DNA of 64,000 bases from Balamuthia mandrillaris (GCA_031835245.1 JAVKOQ010000075.1:124001-188000), one strand, 5' to 3'; shown: positions 35,017 through 46,900, numbered from the stretch's first letter. Numbers and translations are program-made. The notes: generated from the letters alone by a model not told the origin.

Positions 35017-35209
35017 AGCTAGATGAGACAAAGTTAGTCTGAAATCTCATTCAACACCTTTCACTTGTGAATTTGAATAACAATTGGGAAGGCATTGAGG
35101 ATGAGGGAGTAAGAGAAGTAAGAGTACACTATGTATGTACAATGCTTACTTTTTATGTATAGATTGGTGTTGCTCTCAGAGCAAATAAACTTCTTATTAC
35201 TACTACTAC
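35017..35209 (+). mobile_element. 5'-truncated LINE copy B (3' tail only)
   Basis: This 193-bp fragment matches the last 190 bp of LINE copy A almost exactly (one difference seen, gagac for gatac) and ends in the same TTATTACTACTACTAC tail. It lies in the same orientation as copy A, and the two bracket the Ty3/gypsy body. Confidence 0.9.
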
Positions 35210-35684
35210 CTGCTGCCCAATATGCAATCAACCAATACATCACCCATCACCACAAGTCTTCCCCTTTCCAACTGTTCTTTGGTCACCCTTCTTCCTCCCA
35301 GCTTCCTACTCAAACCTTCCTCTTGGAGAACACCAAGCAAATGCACAAACCTGTCCACCTGGCATCAGCATCTTCTACACAAACACACAGCTCCAACATC
35401 AAGGCTCAACATGATTATTCTAAGCCACTCCACGAATTTACTGCTGGTTCATGCTACACAAGCCTCCCAGGTCTCCCAAGTCGCCTCTTGGAGTACTCTG
35501 GCCCTTTCACAGTCATCCATCACAATCATGGTGGTGTATACCTCCAGGACAGCACTGGTGTTACCCTCTCAGACAAATTCAGCCCCAACCAGCTGAAGCT
35601 CATCGCCCCTCCTGAGGATTCTACCAATGAACTCCTGCCAGGTGAGTACAAAATAGACGAAATCCTTGATCTCAAAGGCCCCTA
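35210..35684 (+). mobile_element. LTR-retrotransposon integrase C-terminal relic
   Basis: A plus-strand open stretch resembles the C-terminal part of a retroelement integrase: AAQYAINQYITHHHKSSPFQ, LFFGHPSSS, then GPFTVIHHNHGGVYLQDSTG, a GPF-type beta-barrel as in chromovirus-like integrases. It ends near 35,684. It is opposite in orientation to the neighbouring Ty3/gypsy body. It is a fragment only, its left edge cut at LINE copy B. Confidence 0.7.
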
Positions 35685-35699
35685 GGCATAGTGAACTGC

Positions 35700-36060
35700 T
35701 TCCATGAACTCTTGCTTTGCAATAGCATCCAGTGTATTGGTTGATGGCTGGTTGGTGCCAGAAGAAGGCAAAGCCGGTGAAAGAAATGGTGATGAAGGTG
35801 GCAATGATGCTGAAGCCAGTTGCTGAGACAGTGATGTCTGTGCTTGGCTAGCGTTGAGTGCTGCAGGCTAGTGGGGTTTACAGTGATGACCAGGATGCCA
35901 GGGTGCTGAGCACTTATGGCAGGTGTGTTTATTGGAGGATGGAGGATGTCTTGATGATGAAGAAGAATTCAAAGAGGAAGATCATGCTGAAGGGGAGAAT
36001 AATGGGTGCACTCTGAAAGGTGTGTCAGCTGCATGGTAGGATTGTTGGCAAAATCACCAA
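35700..36060 (-). mobile_element. Gag zinc-knuckle relic of an LTR element
   Basis: On the minus strand near 35,880-35,925 is the motif CHKCSAPWHPGHHC (C-x2-C-x4-H-x4-C), the zinc knuckle typical of retroelement gag proteins, in Ser-rich context. It is a short, decayed fossil with uncertain ends. Confidence 0.45.
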
Positions 36061-36261
36061 CACTTATCTCAAGACTCCTCATGTTGGATCTGTCCCGGAC
36101 CCTCAGCTTTTCTCTCTTTTATAACCTCCTATCCTTCCAATTTAAAACACATTCTAACAATAGTATAAAATGGTAATACTGTCAGTGTTTTAAAAAATTT
36201 TAATTTGTTAATGCTTGAACTAATTCAGTGATTAAAACTTAGAAATGGTGAACAAAATCAA

Positions 36262-36276
36262 AATCAAGTGTTCTAG
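36262..36276. repeat. Left target-site duplication of full-length LINE
   Basis: The 15-base word aatcaagtgttctag here recurs exactly at 41,179-41,193, immediately beyond the other end of the LINE. Confidence 0.92.
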
Positions 36277-36499
36277 TAGTAATAAAAGTTTATTTGCTCT
36301 GAGAGCAACACCAATCTATACATAAAAAGTAAGCCTTGTACATACATAGTGTACTCTTACTTTTCTTACTCCCTCATCCTCAATGCCTTCCCAATTGTTA
36401 CTCAATTCACAAGTGAAAGGTGTTGAATGAGATTTCAGACCAACTTTGTATCATCTAGCTATCCTTTTCTTTCCCTTTCCTTTCTTCTCTTTTCCTTGC

Positions 36500-39400
36500 T
36501 TACATTACTTCCAAAGACTGATAAAATGCAGAAGAACTTCCATGCTTCCAACTTGCTCTTGCTGCCCATAATCTCCAGACTCGTTTACAACTTTGCTTAC
36601 ATTGTTCCATCTCTTGAGCTCTGTTACATTTCTTTCCACTTGACAGGAGCTTTGTTGTACAGTCTTCTATAATCAGCTTTCTGACTTGTTCTTCACTTCC
36701 ATTGTCCACACTCCAGATTCTAAAGCGATCTTCCCAAAGGTTAGGACACCTTAACAGGAAGTGTTCTGCTGTTTCTTCCTCAGCATCACAAGCAGGGCAC
36801 TTGCTATCCTCCTCAGACTGCTGAATGGATCCCCACTTTTTTCCAATAGGCAGTCCACCACAGCGAATAGCATTCATCAAACGTTCTTTCCTTGGGTTGG
36901 TAATCACTAAGCTCCGTTGTTGTCCAACCAAACATCTTCCATTTGTCAAGAAGTTATGCCATAGCCATGCTCTTGTTCCTCTTTCTCCTTCAGCTGCATA
37001 CTCCATCTTGGCTACTCGAGTTAAAGCCCTCATCCTCTTGGCTTTCTTTTCAACAACTGTCGTTCCGTCACCTCCCTCACCTTCATTCTTCTCCCCTTCC
37101 TCTTCACTTGCTTGGCTTACCTCTTCAAGTAGCTCAAAGTGGCCATCTTGCCTCTCAGCATGATGAATTACTGCTTGTCTTTCCAACTCACAGTAGGCCT
37201 TGATGGTCAACCAGCCCAATTCTGCTCTACAAACCCCCGCCACAGTCCTTCGATGAACTTGCAATACACTTCTTGCTGTCTCATTCCACACTGCTTCGAT
37301 CTTCTTCCACCATGATTTGGAAAGCTCTGTCATACATAATCAATATGACAAGGTAGACTTGACAATAGCCTCTGCAGCAATCTGGGCAGTGCGTGTACCA
37401 AGGCCTTGGGCAATGGCTCCCCGCTGCCTAAGGCTGTAGAGGGCTTGCTTGGCCTTGGTGATCCTCTCCTTGGCATGAGTTGTCCATTCCCCACTTTCTT
37501 CAAACCACAGTCCCAGGTACTTGGCCTCCTTCACCCGTTTCACCGCCTCCCCCTTCAGTCTCCACTCTTGAAAATGAGCCTTCTTTCCTTGTACTAGCAC
37601 CACTGATTTCTTTGCATTGAACTGAAGTCCCAGAGCATTCACTGCCTCCACTGCTACATTCAATCTTCTCTGAAGCTCAAATGGGTCGCTGGCCACCACT
37701 GCCAAGTCATCTGCAAACAACAAGCAAACATTCCTTGCTTTATCTCCTCTTTCCTTCTCCTCTGCAGCTTGTAGCTTTCTTGCCACCACATCAATGTATA
37801 CATTGAACAAGAATGGAGACAAAACTCCTCCTTGCTTAACTCCTCTTTCCACCAGAAATTCCTCTGAAAGCTGCCCATTCATGCGAATAACACTCGTCAT
37901 ACCATGGTACCACTCTGTAATGATACCCCCTGCTGCCTCTTCTGCTCCTCTTTTGCGTAATGTCCTTGCCAGTATGTCATGGTCAAGCATGTCATATGCC
38001 TTGCTGATATCCAACAGAGCAATATAGGTACGTTCTTTGCTTCTCTTCATCAGGCATTTCTTCAACCGCCACACCTGATCCATGACTCCCCTTCCTTTTC
38101 TAAATCCACCCTGGCAATTACTTATCCACCCTTGCTCTCTTGCTTGTATGTTCAATTGTACCAAGATAGCTCCTTCGAACACCTTGGCTGCATTGCATAG
38201 GAGAGTAATACCTCTATAGTTTGCTGGATTCTGGGGATCTCCTGTCTTATGCAAGGGAATAACCACCCCCTGTTTCCACTCCTTGGGGAATATGCCTTGG
38301 TTCTCAATGACCTTGATCAGCGTCCAAGTTGCATCTTGCACATGTTTGCCTCCATACTTCATCATTTCCCCATCAATATTGTCCACCCCAGCTGCTTTGC
38401 CCACCCTCAATCTTTTCCTCCATGCAAGATTAAAACTCTCCTTCTTAAGCCAGTTACTACCAGACCAAGGCAGTCCTTCTGGACCTGCTTCCTCTCGATG
38501 CAAGCTCCCAATGGAAGAATCCTTCCTTCCCAGCTTTGCCCAATGTTCCTTGAAGGCTGCTGTGCTACCGTGGTGCTCCATAACTGCTTTGGGCTCTGCT
38601 CTACGCTTTGCCACTATCCTCCACATGTTGCCGATCCATTTCTGCATTTCCTTGATGTTCTCTTGTCTTTTCCACTTCATCCAGTCCCATTTGTTGGCTC
38701 TCCACAACTTCACAAACCTTTTTCTGAGTTCCACAAATTCCTCTCTGGCCTTTCCATCATTCTTTCCTTCTCTTAGCCACTGAGCATGGGCTATCGCTAC
38801 CTGCTTGTTCAAGGATGTTAACTCTGCTGTCCACCATGGCTTCCTTGCCCTGCTTGTTGTTGCTCCTATCAGTCTCCTTTCTCTACCAAACCATCTCATT
38901 GCACAATCCCACAATCCTTTTTTCCACTTGCTCCAAAGATCTTCAACAGTAGCTGCTCCCTCCCGTGTTTTCTTGACCATGGCCTTCCATTCCTCTCCTT
39001 TGAAGAAACGCTTGCACCCGCGTTTGTACTCCCTCCACCTCCTCTTGCGATCTTCCTCCGAGTAGGACTTCCACTTCCATCGTTCCATCCAAACCCCGCC
39101 ACAACTATCTGCTGGGTCCTTCAACTCGACTACCAGTGGTCGATGATCGGTCCAAGCTTGCCATCTGTCACCAACTACCTTGCCCGTCCATCTCCATGCT
39201 ACCACATAGTCCACAATGCTCTTTCGTTTTCCAGCTCTCCATGTAAATACTGGCGCTTCCTCTTCGAGCTGAGGCAACGAGAGGGCCAGCCTTTTGAAAG
39301 CCTCCACCAACACCTTTCCTCTCGCGTTGTAAGTAGATTCACCTCTACCATTCCATCCCTTTCCAACCCTGGCGTTCCAATCACCTCCAATAATCAGGGG

Positions 39401-39805
39401 TCTTCCTTCCTTGACCACGTCCAGGATTCTTTTCTCAATCGCAGCCAAGGTGACCTTAAAGTTGTCCACGGTACCTCCTGGAGGGAGATACACTATACCG
39501 ATTATAAAGATGCAACCCTGTCCCGCCAGTTCCACCCAAGTGGAGTTGGGTGTTCGCCACTCTTTCCTTTCTCTGATGTTCCCCTTGAAGCCCTCTCGAA
39601 CAAAGAAACCTGCGCCACCCCTTCCATAGCCACTCCTCCCTGGAGCAGCCCCTCCACCCATCCACCGATACCCCTCCAATCGAGGGGCAACCATCCTCCT
39701 ATGTTCGCACACTCCAAAAATGTCAAATTGCTTACTGTCAGCCCAACAGCTGACCAATTCCTCTTGTCCCCAGCCCCTAGAGTTGACAAACGCTACTGAA
39801 GTCAT
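36500..39805 (-). CDS. LINE ORF2: endonuclease-reverse transcriptase with one in-frame stop
   Basis: This encodes about 1,100 residues. Endonuclease: FVNSRGWGQEEL, FGVCEHRRM, LIIGGDWNARVG, SIVDYVVAW, WTDHRPLVVEL hold the catalytic Asn, Glu, Asp/Asn and His. Reverse transcriptase: GITLLCNAAKVFEGAI, GGFRKGRGVMDQVWRLKKC, ALLDISKAYDMLDHD, GVKQGGVLSPFLFNVYID, and the catalytic LLFADDLAVVASD. The C-terminus has CPACDAEEETAEHFLLRCPN. One TGA near 37,340 interrupts the frame (KSTLSY-stop-LCMTELSKSWW), which then stays open to 36500. The start overlaps the ORF1 stop as ATGA. It would supply target-primed reverse transcription for this LINE family. Confidence 0.93.
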
Positions 39806-41159
39806 TGGGTCTCCTCTCCTTCCTCCTCCACAATGTCAGACCAGTTGGCAGCACCATGATACTCCTCCTCAGCCAGCGCGATGCTTGAGAGATCCAAAGA
39901 GCTGTCCAAGGCCACTGTTCCAACATTCTCCTCCTTTTCCTTCTTCTTCTCCATCTTTCTTTGCTCTTTAGGCTTCCACAGCGGTTTACCTTCATTCTTG
40001 GCTTCTTCAATTCGGGCTTTGCCCACCCACCAGCGGGTAAAAGCATACAGCCTGGCTCTTTCCGCAATAATGTCTTCGGCAGCCTGGGCCGTCTCCAAAG
40101 TAACTCCCCAATGCTGCGTGCCATTCTTCTCTCCTACTTTCCACACTCCGCCGTGCTTGAGCCCCAGCTCGAAGATCCTCTCACTTACCTTTTCCTTCTT
40201 AAGGTCCTTACCGCTCACCACAATCGATCTGCCCTCCACCGCCCCTACCTTGGAGTAGGGACTGGCAAAGCCATACTTTGGTTTTACTGTAGACCAATAG
40301 TTCGGGGCGGTTACTGTATCTTTGGTCCACGTCCTCCTGTATATGTTGGAGTTATCCTGCCAACATATCCCTTGTTCCTTTGCCATTTCTTCCTTCCAGT
40401 ATTCCAAGCTTGGCGCGCTGACCGTAGTTGCCGTTGGAGGGAAATTCCTTTCCGCAGTAATCATATCACACCGCGGAGCTGATCCGACCACCTCCGCGTA
40501 AGACCGTTGGGAACCCAGAGTAAGGCCGCCTTTGGTACTATTTGCACTTCCTTTTCCACCATAAGATTATTGATCTCCTTGTCGAGGGATTCAATCAGGT
40601 CCCTGAATCGTACAATCACTGCGAGTGAGAGTACGCCTGCCTCGGAGAGCTTACCACACTCGTGAGAAACACGGCTAATACAATCAAACAGCAGCGCCAC
40701 TTGACTATTGGTTCGCTCCTTAACGCCGTCTGCACTGACTGAGTCCGAATCAATCTTCCCCTTGGGCACAACACTTGTCCCTTCCTCTCGGCGGGGCGAA
40801 TCCGCTACCGAGTTACACTGATCCTCTGCCCCTCTGTCGTCCTCCTCCTTTTGGTGCACCCTGGGAGAAGGAATCTTGACTGTGGTAGTGTTCAGGTGCC
40901 CATACTTTTCCACCGCCAACTTGAACGCTTCCTCCAGAAACTGATTTAGCTTGTCCCCTTTGACAAAACACTCGGGGATCTTTGCCTCTTATTGCACAGC
41001 TTGCAAAGCGGGCTTCCACGAACGATTACCGTTTAGGGTCCCCAGTCTAAGACGTTCCTTCATGGCCAGATCCACCCATCGACGTAGGACCTGTTCCCTC
41101 TCCTGACTGTCAATCAATTCAGTGCTCTTGCGTGGCAGAGTCCTATTTTTCCGCATTTT
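39802..41159 (-). pseudogene. LINE ORF1 (nucleic-acid-binding-type protein), broken in this copy
   Basis: ORF1 starts MRKNRTLPRKSTELIDSQER and ends VEEEGEETQ-stop at 39802. The frame is broken by a TAA near 41,000 (after PALQAVQ) and by a frameshift near 40,490-40,500 (between LLWVPNGLT and VGSAPRCDMITAERN). The rest is open, rich in Lys and Glu, and has no domain I recognise: no CCHC knuckle, no clear RRM and no L1-type coiled coil. By position and charge it is the usual LINE RNA-chaperone slot. Confidence 0.8.
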
Positions 41160-41178
41160 TTCCTCCTGATGAATGGGT

Positions 41179-41193
41179 AATCAAGTGTTCTAG
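41179..41193. repeat. Right target-site duplication of full-length LINE
   Basis: Exact copy of the 15-base word at 36,262-36,276, directly after the 5' end of the LINE. It marks the element's 5' boundary at 41,178. Confidence 0.92.
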
Positions 41194-41794
41194 TTTTCTT
41201 ACTTGTTGAAAGGCAAAGAGATAGAAAAGAAGATAAGTTCTTTGGTCTTGTTAGATAGAGCAAATAACACCATTTGTGCAACTCCAATATAGTAGCTCTT
41301 CTTTTTGCCAGGTTCTCCTTCTGTTGTCAACCTGAGGAAACCTCTCATCTTTTCCCTTCTTCTTTCTTGATGTTTCCTTTTCTCTCTCTTCCATTTTATG
41401 CTTCGTTCTTTCTTCTAGTTTAAATACTGTCTCTCCTTGTTTCTTCTTCTTTCCTCCCAGGACAACTTACAACTTACAACAAGATACTTTACTTGTACTC
41501 TTTACTTTTAGAAAATTAAGTTTGAGTCTTGTACTTACTTTGTCTCTGCTATTATTCCCATTCTTATTTTACAACAAAATGGACAGGGCCAAAACAAAAG
41601 AAACAAGGGAACAAAATATGTTGAAGAGGGAAAGGTGTGGTGTGAAATCAAAACTCACAAGCTTAAAGAAGGAAACTACAGAATAAGGAAGAAGCCTAGT
41701 GATAACAAGTGATTGGTCTCATTGGTCCCTATCAAAGATGTTAACAAGATGAAAAGGAAGAAAAATGGGCAACAGAGCTAACATATTGAGAGTA
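41194..41794. other. Intergenic, no gene recognised
   Basis: T-rich then A-rich sequence without a supported open frame. Its last 14 bases (41,781-41,794) form the left target-site duplication of LINE copy D. Confidence 0.5.
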
Positions 41795-42018
41795 GTAGTA
41801 ATACGAAGTTTATTTGCTCTGAGAGCAACACCAATCTATACATAAAAAGTAAGCATTGTACATACATAGTGTACTCTTACTTCTCTTACTCCCTCATCCT
41901 CAATGCCTTCCCAATTGTTACTCAAATTCACAAGTGAAAGGTGTTGAATGAGATTTCAGACCAACTTTGTATCATCTAGCTTTCCCTTTCCATTCTTCTC
42001 TTTTCCTTGCTATTACAT
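41795..42018 (-). mobile_element. 5'-truncated LINE copy D with target-site duplication
   Basis: This 224-bp minus-strand fragment matches the 3' UTR of the full-length LINE and ends at its left side in TAGTAGTAAT (the family TACTA tail reversed). It is flanked by a 14-base near-repeat, acatattgagagta at 41,781-41,794 and acatatggagagta at 42,019-42,032, with one mismatch. So it is an independent, heavily truncated insertion. Confidence 0.88.
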
Positions 42019-42032
42019 ACATATGGAGAGTA

Positions 42033-42835
42033 ATTCTTGTTCTCTTTTATATTTTCCTCTTTTTCTTCTTTTACTTAAAGGACTAATTTTAGCCAATGCC
42101 TTTGATTCTTAGAGTATAAACAGTATGCTACTAATGCTCTTGGCTAAGCTTCCAATAGACATGTGATTGAAAAGGAGCACATATCCTTATAGTTGTGGAA
42201 TCTAGACCCTGGTCTTGTTGATTTCCACTGTGAGTAGGTAGTCTGTTGTATCTTTGTTTCTTTCTTTTGTTCTGTCAACAATCTTATGCCAGCTGTCATT
42301 GATCCTTAATGTTGACACCAAGTCATTCTGAAGATCTTTTTCCTACCTTCCTTGGTTCCTTCCTCAGCCTAGAACTAAGAAACTACGAACCTGCTTTCCA
42401 ACTCAAAGCCTCTTTCCTTCCTTGGTTCACTTCTCAATATAAACACTTTCCCTTCAACAAGAACAGAACTCGGACAACAACATGTTCATAAACATACTTA
42501 TTTCCTTCCTTTTCATTAAATATATTCAATTCTCATCTTTTTCTTTATTTCTTTTTTGGTTTGCACTAGTGCTCAGGTGCTAACATGCATATAAAGCAAG
42601 GCAGTGTGCATGTACTAATAAAAATTAAAAAAAAAGAAAGTGTTATATATACAATAGAACACTTAGCAACTTACTGGAAAATAATTACCATGGTAACAGG
42701 TTTTAGAGTTTGGATAAAAGCATGAACCCAAGTTTTGTGCTAATGGAATAACACTGCACTAGCAGAAAAAAAAAAGGGTAGCCCCTCATGTAGAAATTGG
42801 ATAATTTCTAGTGATAATTAGACCCATTGGTATAT
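42033..42835. other. Intergenic, no gene recognised
   Basis: A/T-rich sequence with T-rich and A-rich stretches. The short open frame at 42,309-42,491 has no family match and no splice support. Confidence 0.45.
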
Positions 42836-43118
42836 AGTAGTAGTAGTAATAAGAAGTTTATTTGCTCTGAGAGCAACACCAATCTATACATAAAAAGTAA
42901 GCATTGTACATACATAGTGTACTCTTACTTCTCTTACTCCCTCATCCTCAATGCCTTCCCAATTGTTATTCAAATTCACAAGTGAAAGGTGTTGAATGAG
43001 ATTTCAGACTAACTTTGTATCATCTAGCTATCCTTTTCTTTTCCTTTCCTTTCTTCTCTATTCCTTGCTATTACAATACTTCCAAAGATTGATAAAATGC
43101 AGAAGAACTTCCATACTT
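42836..43118 (-). mobile_element. 5'-truncated LINE copy E
   Basis: This roughly 283-bp minus-strand fragment covers the LINE 3' UTR and the last codons of ORF2 (matching the full-length copy through tgcagaagaacttcca) and ends at its left in (TAG)n. A target-site duplication is not clear. Confidence 0.88.
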
Positions 43119-43947
43119 GTTTATATTTTAATTTAGTATTGTCACAACCTGGACTTGGGTCATGCCAATCCCTCATACAATACTCACAAAGGAGAGATAA
43201 GATTGGGGTGGTTCTTGGTTTGCTCTTATTAGAAAGATCCGCTTCATGTGTACAGTTTCTCTCTATTTCTTCTATTTTCTCTTTTTTTTCCTGTTTTGCC
43301 CTGCTTTGTGTAACACAATACTAAGAGATTCCGTTGATTGGCTGGCTGACGTCATCCTAGCAATCAGACCAAGATTGCGCCACGTAACAGTATCATGGTT
43401 ACATAGTGTTGAAGTTAATTATTTTTAAAATAATTCTTAGCTGAATTATTTCAATCAAAAAATATTTAAATATGATTCAAAAATAGAACTATAAATCATT
43501 TTTTTTGGAATATTTTCAATGGACTAATCTTTTTTAAAACAGGGGCGCCCTTTTTAGTTTAAAACATGTTATAAAATTTTTTGTAAGAATGGAATTATTT
43601 TTCTTATATTGATTTATCTTAACTTTGCTTTGTAAGTTATTTCCTTTTCTTTATCTTTATTATCTTTATTTTATTCCTAAGCTTTCTTGTCTTTGTTTAA
43701 AATAAAGTTTGTATCAAATATAATGTTTATTAGCCTTCCATTAGTTGCTTATTGTTTCTGTTTGCTTTGCTTAGTTTCTTCCTTTTGGAAATATTAGCAA
43801 CTCCATGTGTTAAAAAGAGCGTAATTAAACTATAAAGTGTTTCAAGCAAATAGAAAAATGAAAAGACAAGGTAAATTTCAATAAAAAACACAAAAGAAAA
43901 GAGAAAGAAAAAAGCTGAAATACAAGAAATGACAATAACAATGCAGT
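43119..43947. other. Very A/T-rich spacer, no gene recognised
   Basis: A/T-rich DNA with many short T and A runs (43,420-43,920), lying at the right edge of the retroelement island and next to the 3' end of the helicase gene. No supported coding sequence. Confidence 0.45.
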
Positions 43948-46900
43948 CTATAATATTGAACTGTCCAAGAAAATATGGAGATCCCTCAAGTCTTGTCCAA
44001 TCAACTCCAGCACAGCCAATTGTTCCTCCTTGTTGGAAATGGTTTGTAGGTAATACACTACACGCTGACTTTTTATGGTGGCTTGTGCTTGAGCAATCTC
44101 TTCTGCTGAGGCAAAATATCCTCCTTGCTTGGGATTGAGTCTGCAGCTTTTCACATGCTCATGGGCATCGCCCTTTGTGTCTTCTAAACACAGGCCACAA
44201 AACCCAGCCTTGCATTCACATTTTACAGCACAGCAGCCATCAAAGTCTAAGAAGGCCTAGAGTCCAACGTTAGCATTAACACGAAGGGAAATAGTGAAGG
44301 AATGGCAAACCTTTTTGCAGGCTGGACAGCTGGAAGTCAGCAACTCGCTGCGTATAAAGTTGACACGGTCGCAGACAGTAGGACGCACTAGCCGCTGTTG
44401 TGCCTTGCAGCTCCTGCCTGGATGGTTGCTACTGGGGCTATTGCTGAAGAGCGAACAGCTAGCACAGTAAGTAGCGTTGCACTGATCGCATTTCATGAGA
44501 CGACCACCAAGAGCTATTTCAGAAGCTTGATCCTCTGGCGGAATGCTCAGATATCTGTAACACAATGAAGAATGACAGTTAAAAAGTAACACGTGTTTGA
44601 AGGCAGGAAGTAGTCATACTGGCGACATCCTGCTTTTGGACATCGGGTGTATCTGTCAGAATGCTGCACAAGAAAATCCTCAGTTGCTGCTTGTTTCATT
44701 CTTTCCAAGGCTTCAGATGGCACAAAGGCAAGGAGATCCCGGACGATGATTGGTTCGCATTGTAGCGGGCAACATAGAGGCATAGGCAATAGAGCTTGAC
44801 TAAAGTAGCCCTCAAGACATGCTTTACAGAAAGAGTGGGCACATGCCTGAAGAACTGTTGTAAGTTTTTCGGGGAATCATTAAATTGGTACCGATCCATA
44901 CCTGGAGTGTAACTTGCTCCACAAACGAGTCCAGACAGATGGGACACACGTTCTGCTCTGCTCCTCCGTGGGGTGACCTTGGTGTGGATAGCATGGAAGC
45001 AACTGCTTTTTGAAGCGTGGCAATGCTCTCCTCTGTGCCTGAGGCCATGAGTCTGCTGCCACGGAGGCTCAAGTCTAACACATTTGTTCGTTGTTGAAGC
45101 TGTTGCAATTGCTTTTTTAGTAGTTGCTGGCTGCCTCGCTTGATGATGAAGGCCTGGTCAAGCAATAAATCGGAAAGCTCATTGATGAGGTCACCCAGAA
45201 TGCGTTCTGCTTCTTTCTGCTCTTCTTCATTACCGTAAATACGAATCGTAAGAGTGCGGTTGTCCCAATGAATGTAGGCGGTGCTGTCTGAAAGGTGTTG
45301 TAGTCTCTTGCGGCCATACCAGCTAAACAAGAGGTCTTTTCTTTGATGTCGGAATATGACGCAGTGCAGAACTTTTTCGACGTTGAGATGCAGTTGACGT
45401 AGCTGCCCGAAGTCGTAAGATTGGAGGTCAATGAGCGTTCTTGTGGGTGACTTGTTTACAATCTGCACTCGGATTCCGCGATGACGAGCAGCCTTGAAAT
45501 TGCGATTGAGCTCAACCTCATTGCGCTTCCACAGAGCTACATGGATTGCGATAGAGAGGCTAAACCTGTATTCCAATCGAATAGGTTGGGCGTGCCGTGG
45601 AGCCAGTTGGGCTACTCTGTCAACCACGGTGGAATCAGTGGCCATGGCTGCTGCGACATCAACCGCTGAAGCGAAGAATAGTGTAATGCCTCCACGCCCT
45701 TTCTTCTCGTCAAGGAAGGTCGTGCGGTTTACCACTCTGTCAAGAATAGCGGATGGGATAGCTTGTTGAAGTTCTGCAATGTCAACGAGAAGAGCTGAAG
45801 ATGGGTCTTCATTGCCGTTGCTTGAAGATGACAAGCCATCTTTCTTCCGTTCTCTCTTTACGTAAAGGCCTACTGGCGTTGGGAGTTGCCGTAGTCTTAG
45901 CAGTGATAGAATCTGATGTTCATCTATCGAGGGAGACAAGCCGGCAATGTTTACCTTGTAACCATGGCTACGATGAGCTGCGGAATCGTCTTTTACAACA
46001 AAGAGGTTTCCTCGTTGGGGTGGCAAGTCTGGCTTTTTTGTCACATGAGGCTTTTTTGGATTTAACGGTGCATCTGGGTCGTGTCCGAGCGCCCACACCT
46101 TTCTCCCAAACAATACCTGACCTTCCAGGATCACTTGGTTTGCCTCCGTAGCTGTGCTGAAGATCAATGTTGCCTTCCCAGTAGATGGAGCGGTCGCAAA
46201 GGAGATTGATAGCTGGCCCTTCATGTCATTGAACATTGAGGGCTTCTTGACTCCACCAGGAGAGATATCGATGGTGCAGGCCTCCAGCACTTCTCCTTTT
46301 AGATCTTTTGTCTTTCGAGCGCTCTCCTTATCGTGAAGTACTACATGAACCCACTGAGTATGGCTTTTCTCCTGGTCTCCCTTGTTGTTGGTGGTCGAGG
46401 GTAACAGTGAGCATTCACGGATCTCACCGCACCCTCGTTCCTTCAGAAACTGGCGCAGCCTTTCTTCGTTCCATGAGGCTGGAAGATTGCTGATGTTCAC
46501 ACTGATGAACTCATTGTCGTGCAAGAATGTAATGAGCTGACCGCCAACACCCCATACTATCCGCGTGCCTCCGACAAAAGGCTCTTCTATTACCTCTCCC
46601 TTCAACTGATGTTTGACCGCTTCTATCTTCGCGTCCAAGGCGCTGCGAACAGTACGAACATTGGACGAAGGGCACCAGGCGATTAAAATTCCTTTGGCCA
46701 GATCGGCTTCCACAATACAATTCAGCTCACGTCCTATGGGCTCTGCGTTGGAATTGTATTTGCCAAGCACCGCTCGCAACGTGCTTCTCGGGATATGCTC
46801 GATAATCACTTGCTGTATTTCTCCTCGCTGGAGGGTGTCCGTAAAGATAGGGTAATATTTCAGCCATTCAGCATTGATTGGTGTTACAGTGGAGATATAC

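Larger units (their letters stand above)
36277..41178 (-). mobile_element. Full-length APE-type LINE (non-LTR retrotransposon), copy C
   Basis: This complete 4,902-bp copy on the minus strand is bounded by identical 15-bp target-site duplications. Order (right to left): about 19 nt of 5' UTR, ORF1 (41159-39802), ORF2 (39805-36500), a 3' UTR of about 220 bp, and a short ATTACTA tail in place of poly-A. ORF2 has an apurinic-type endonuclease, reverse transcriptase and a C-terminal zinc knuckle. No RNase H domain is evident. This copy has two breaks in ORF1 and one stop in ORF2, but the exact target-site duplications argue for recent insertion. The clade (Jockey/I/L2/Tad-like or a protist lineage) cannot be fixed without a tree. 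Confidence 0.95.

Noticed and set aside
30500-35209. The direct repeats at 30,480-30,669 and 35,017-35,209 as the two LTRs of the Ty3/gypsy element
   Set aside because: The same sequence forms the 3' end of the full-length LINE at 36,277-41,178 and of two solitary truncated copies, and it ends in the LINE tail. The repeats also lie opposite to the orientation of the LTR body.
38249-39799. Several plus-strand open frames of 130-220 codons
   Set aside because: They are antisense shadows of LINE ORF2, whose endonuclease and reverse transcriptase motifs are plain on the minus strand.
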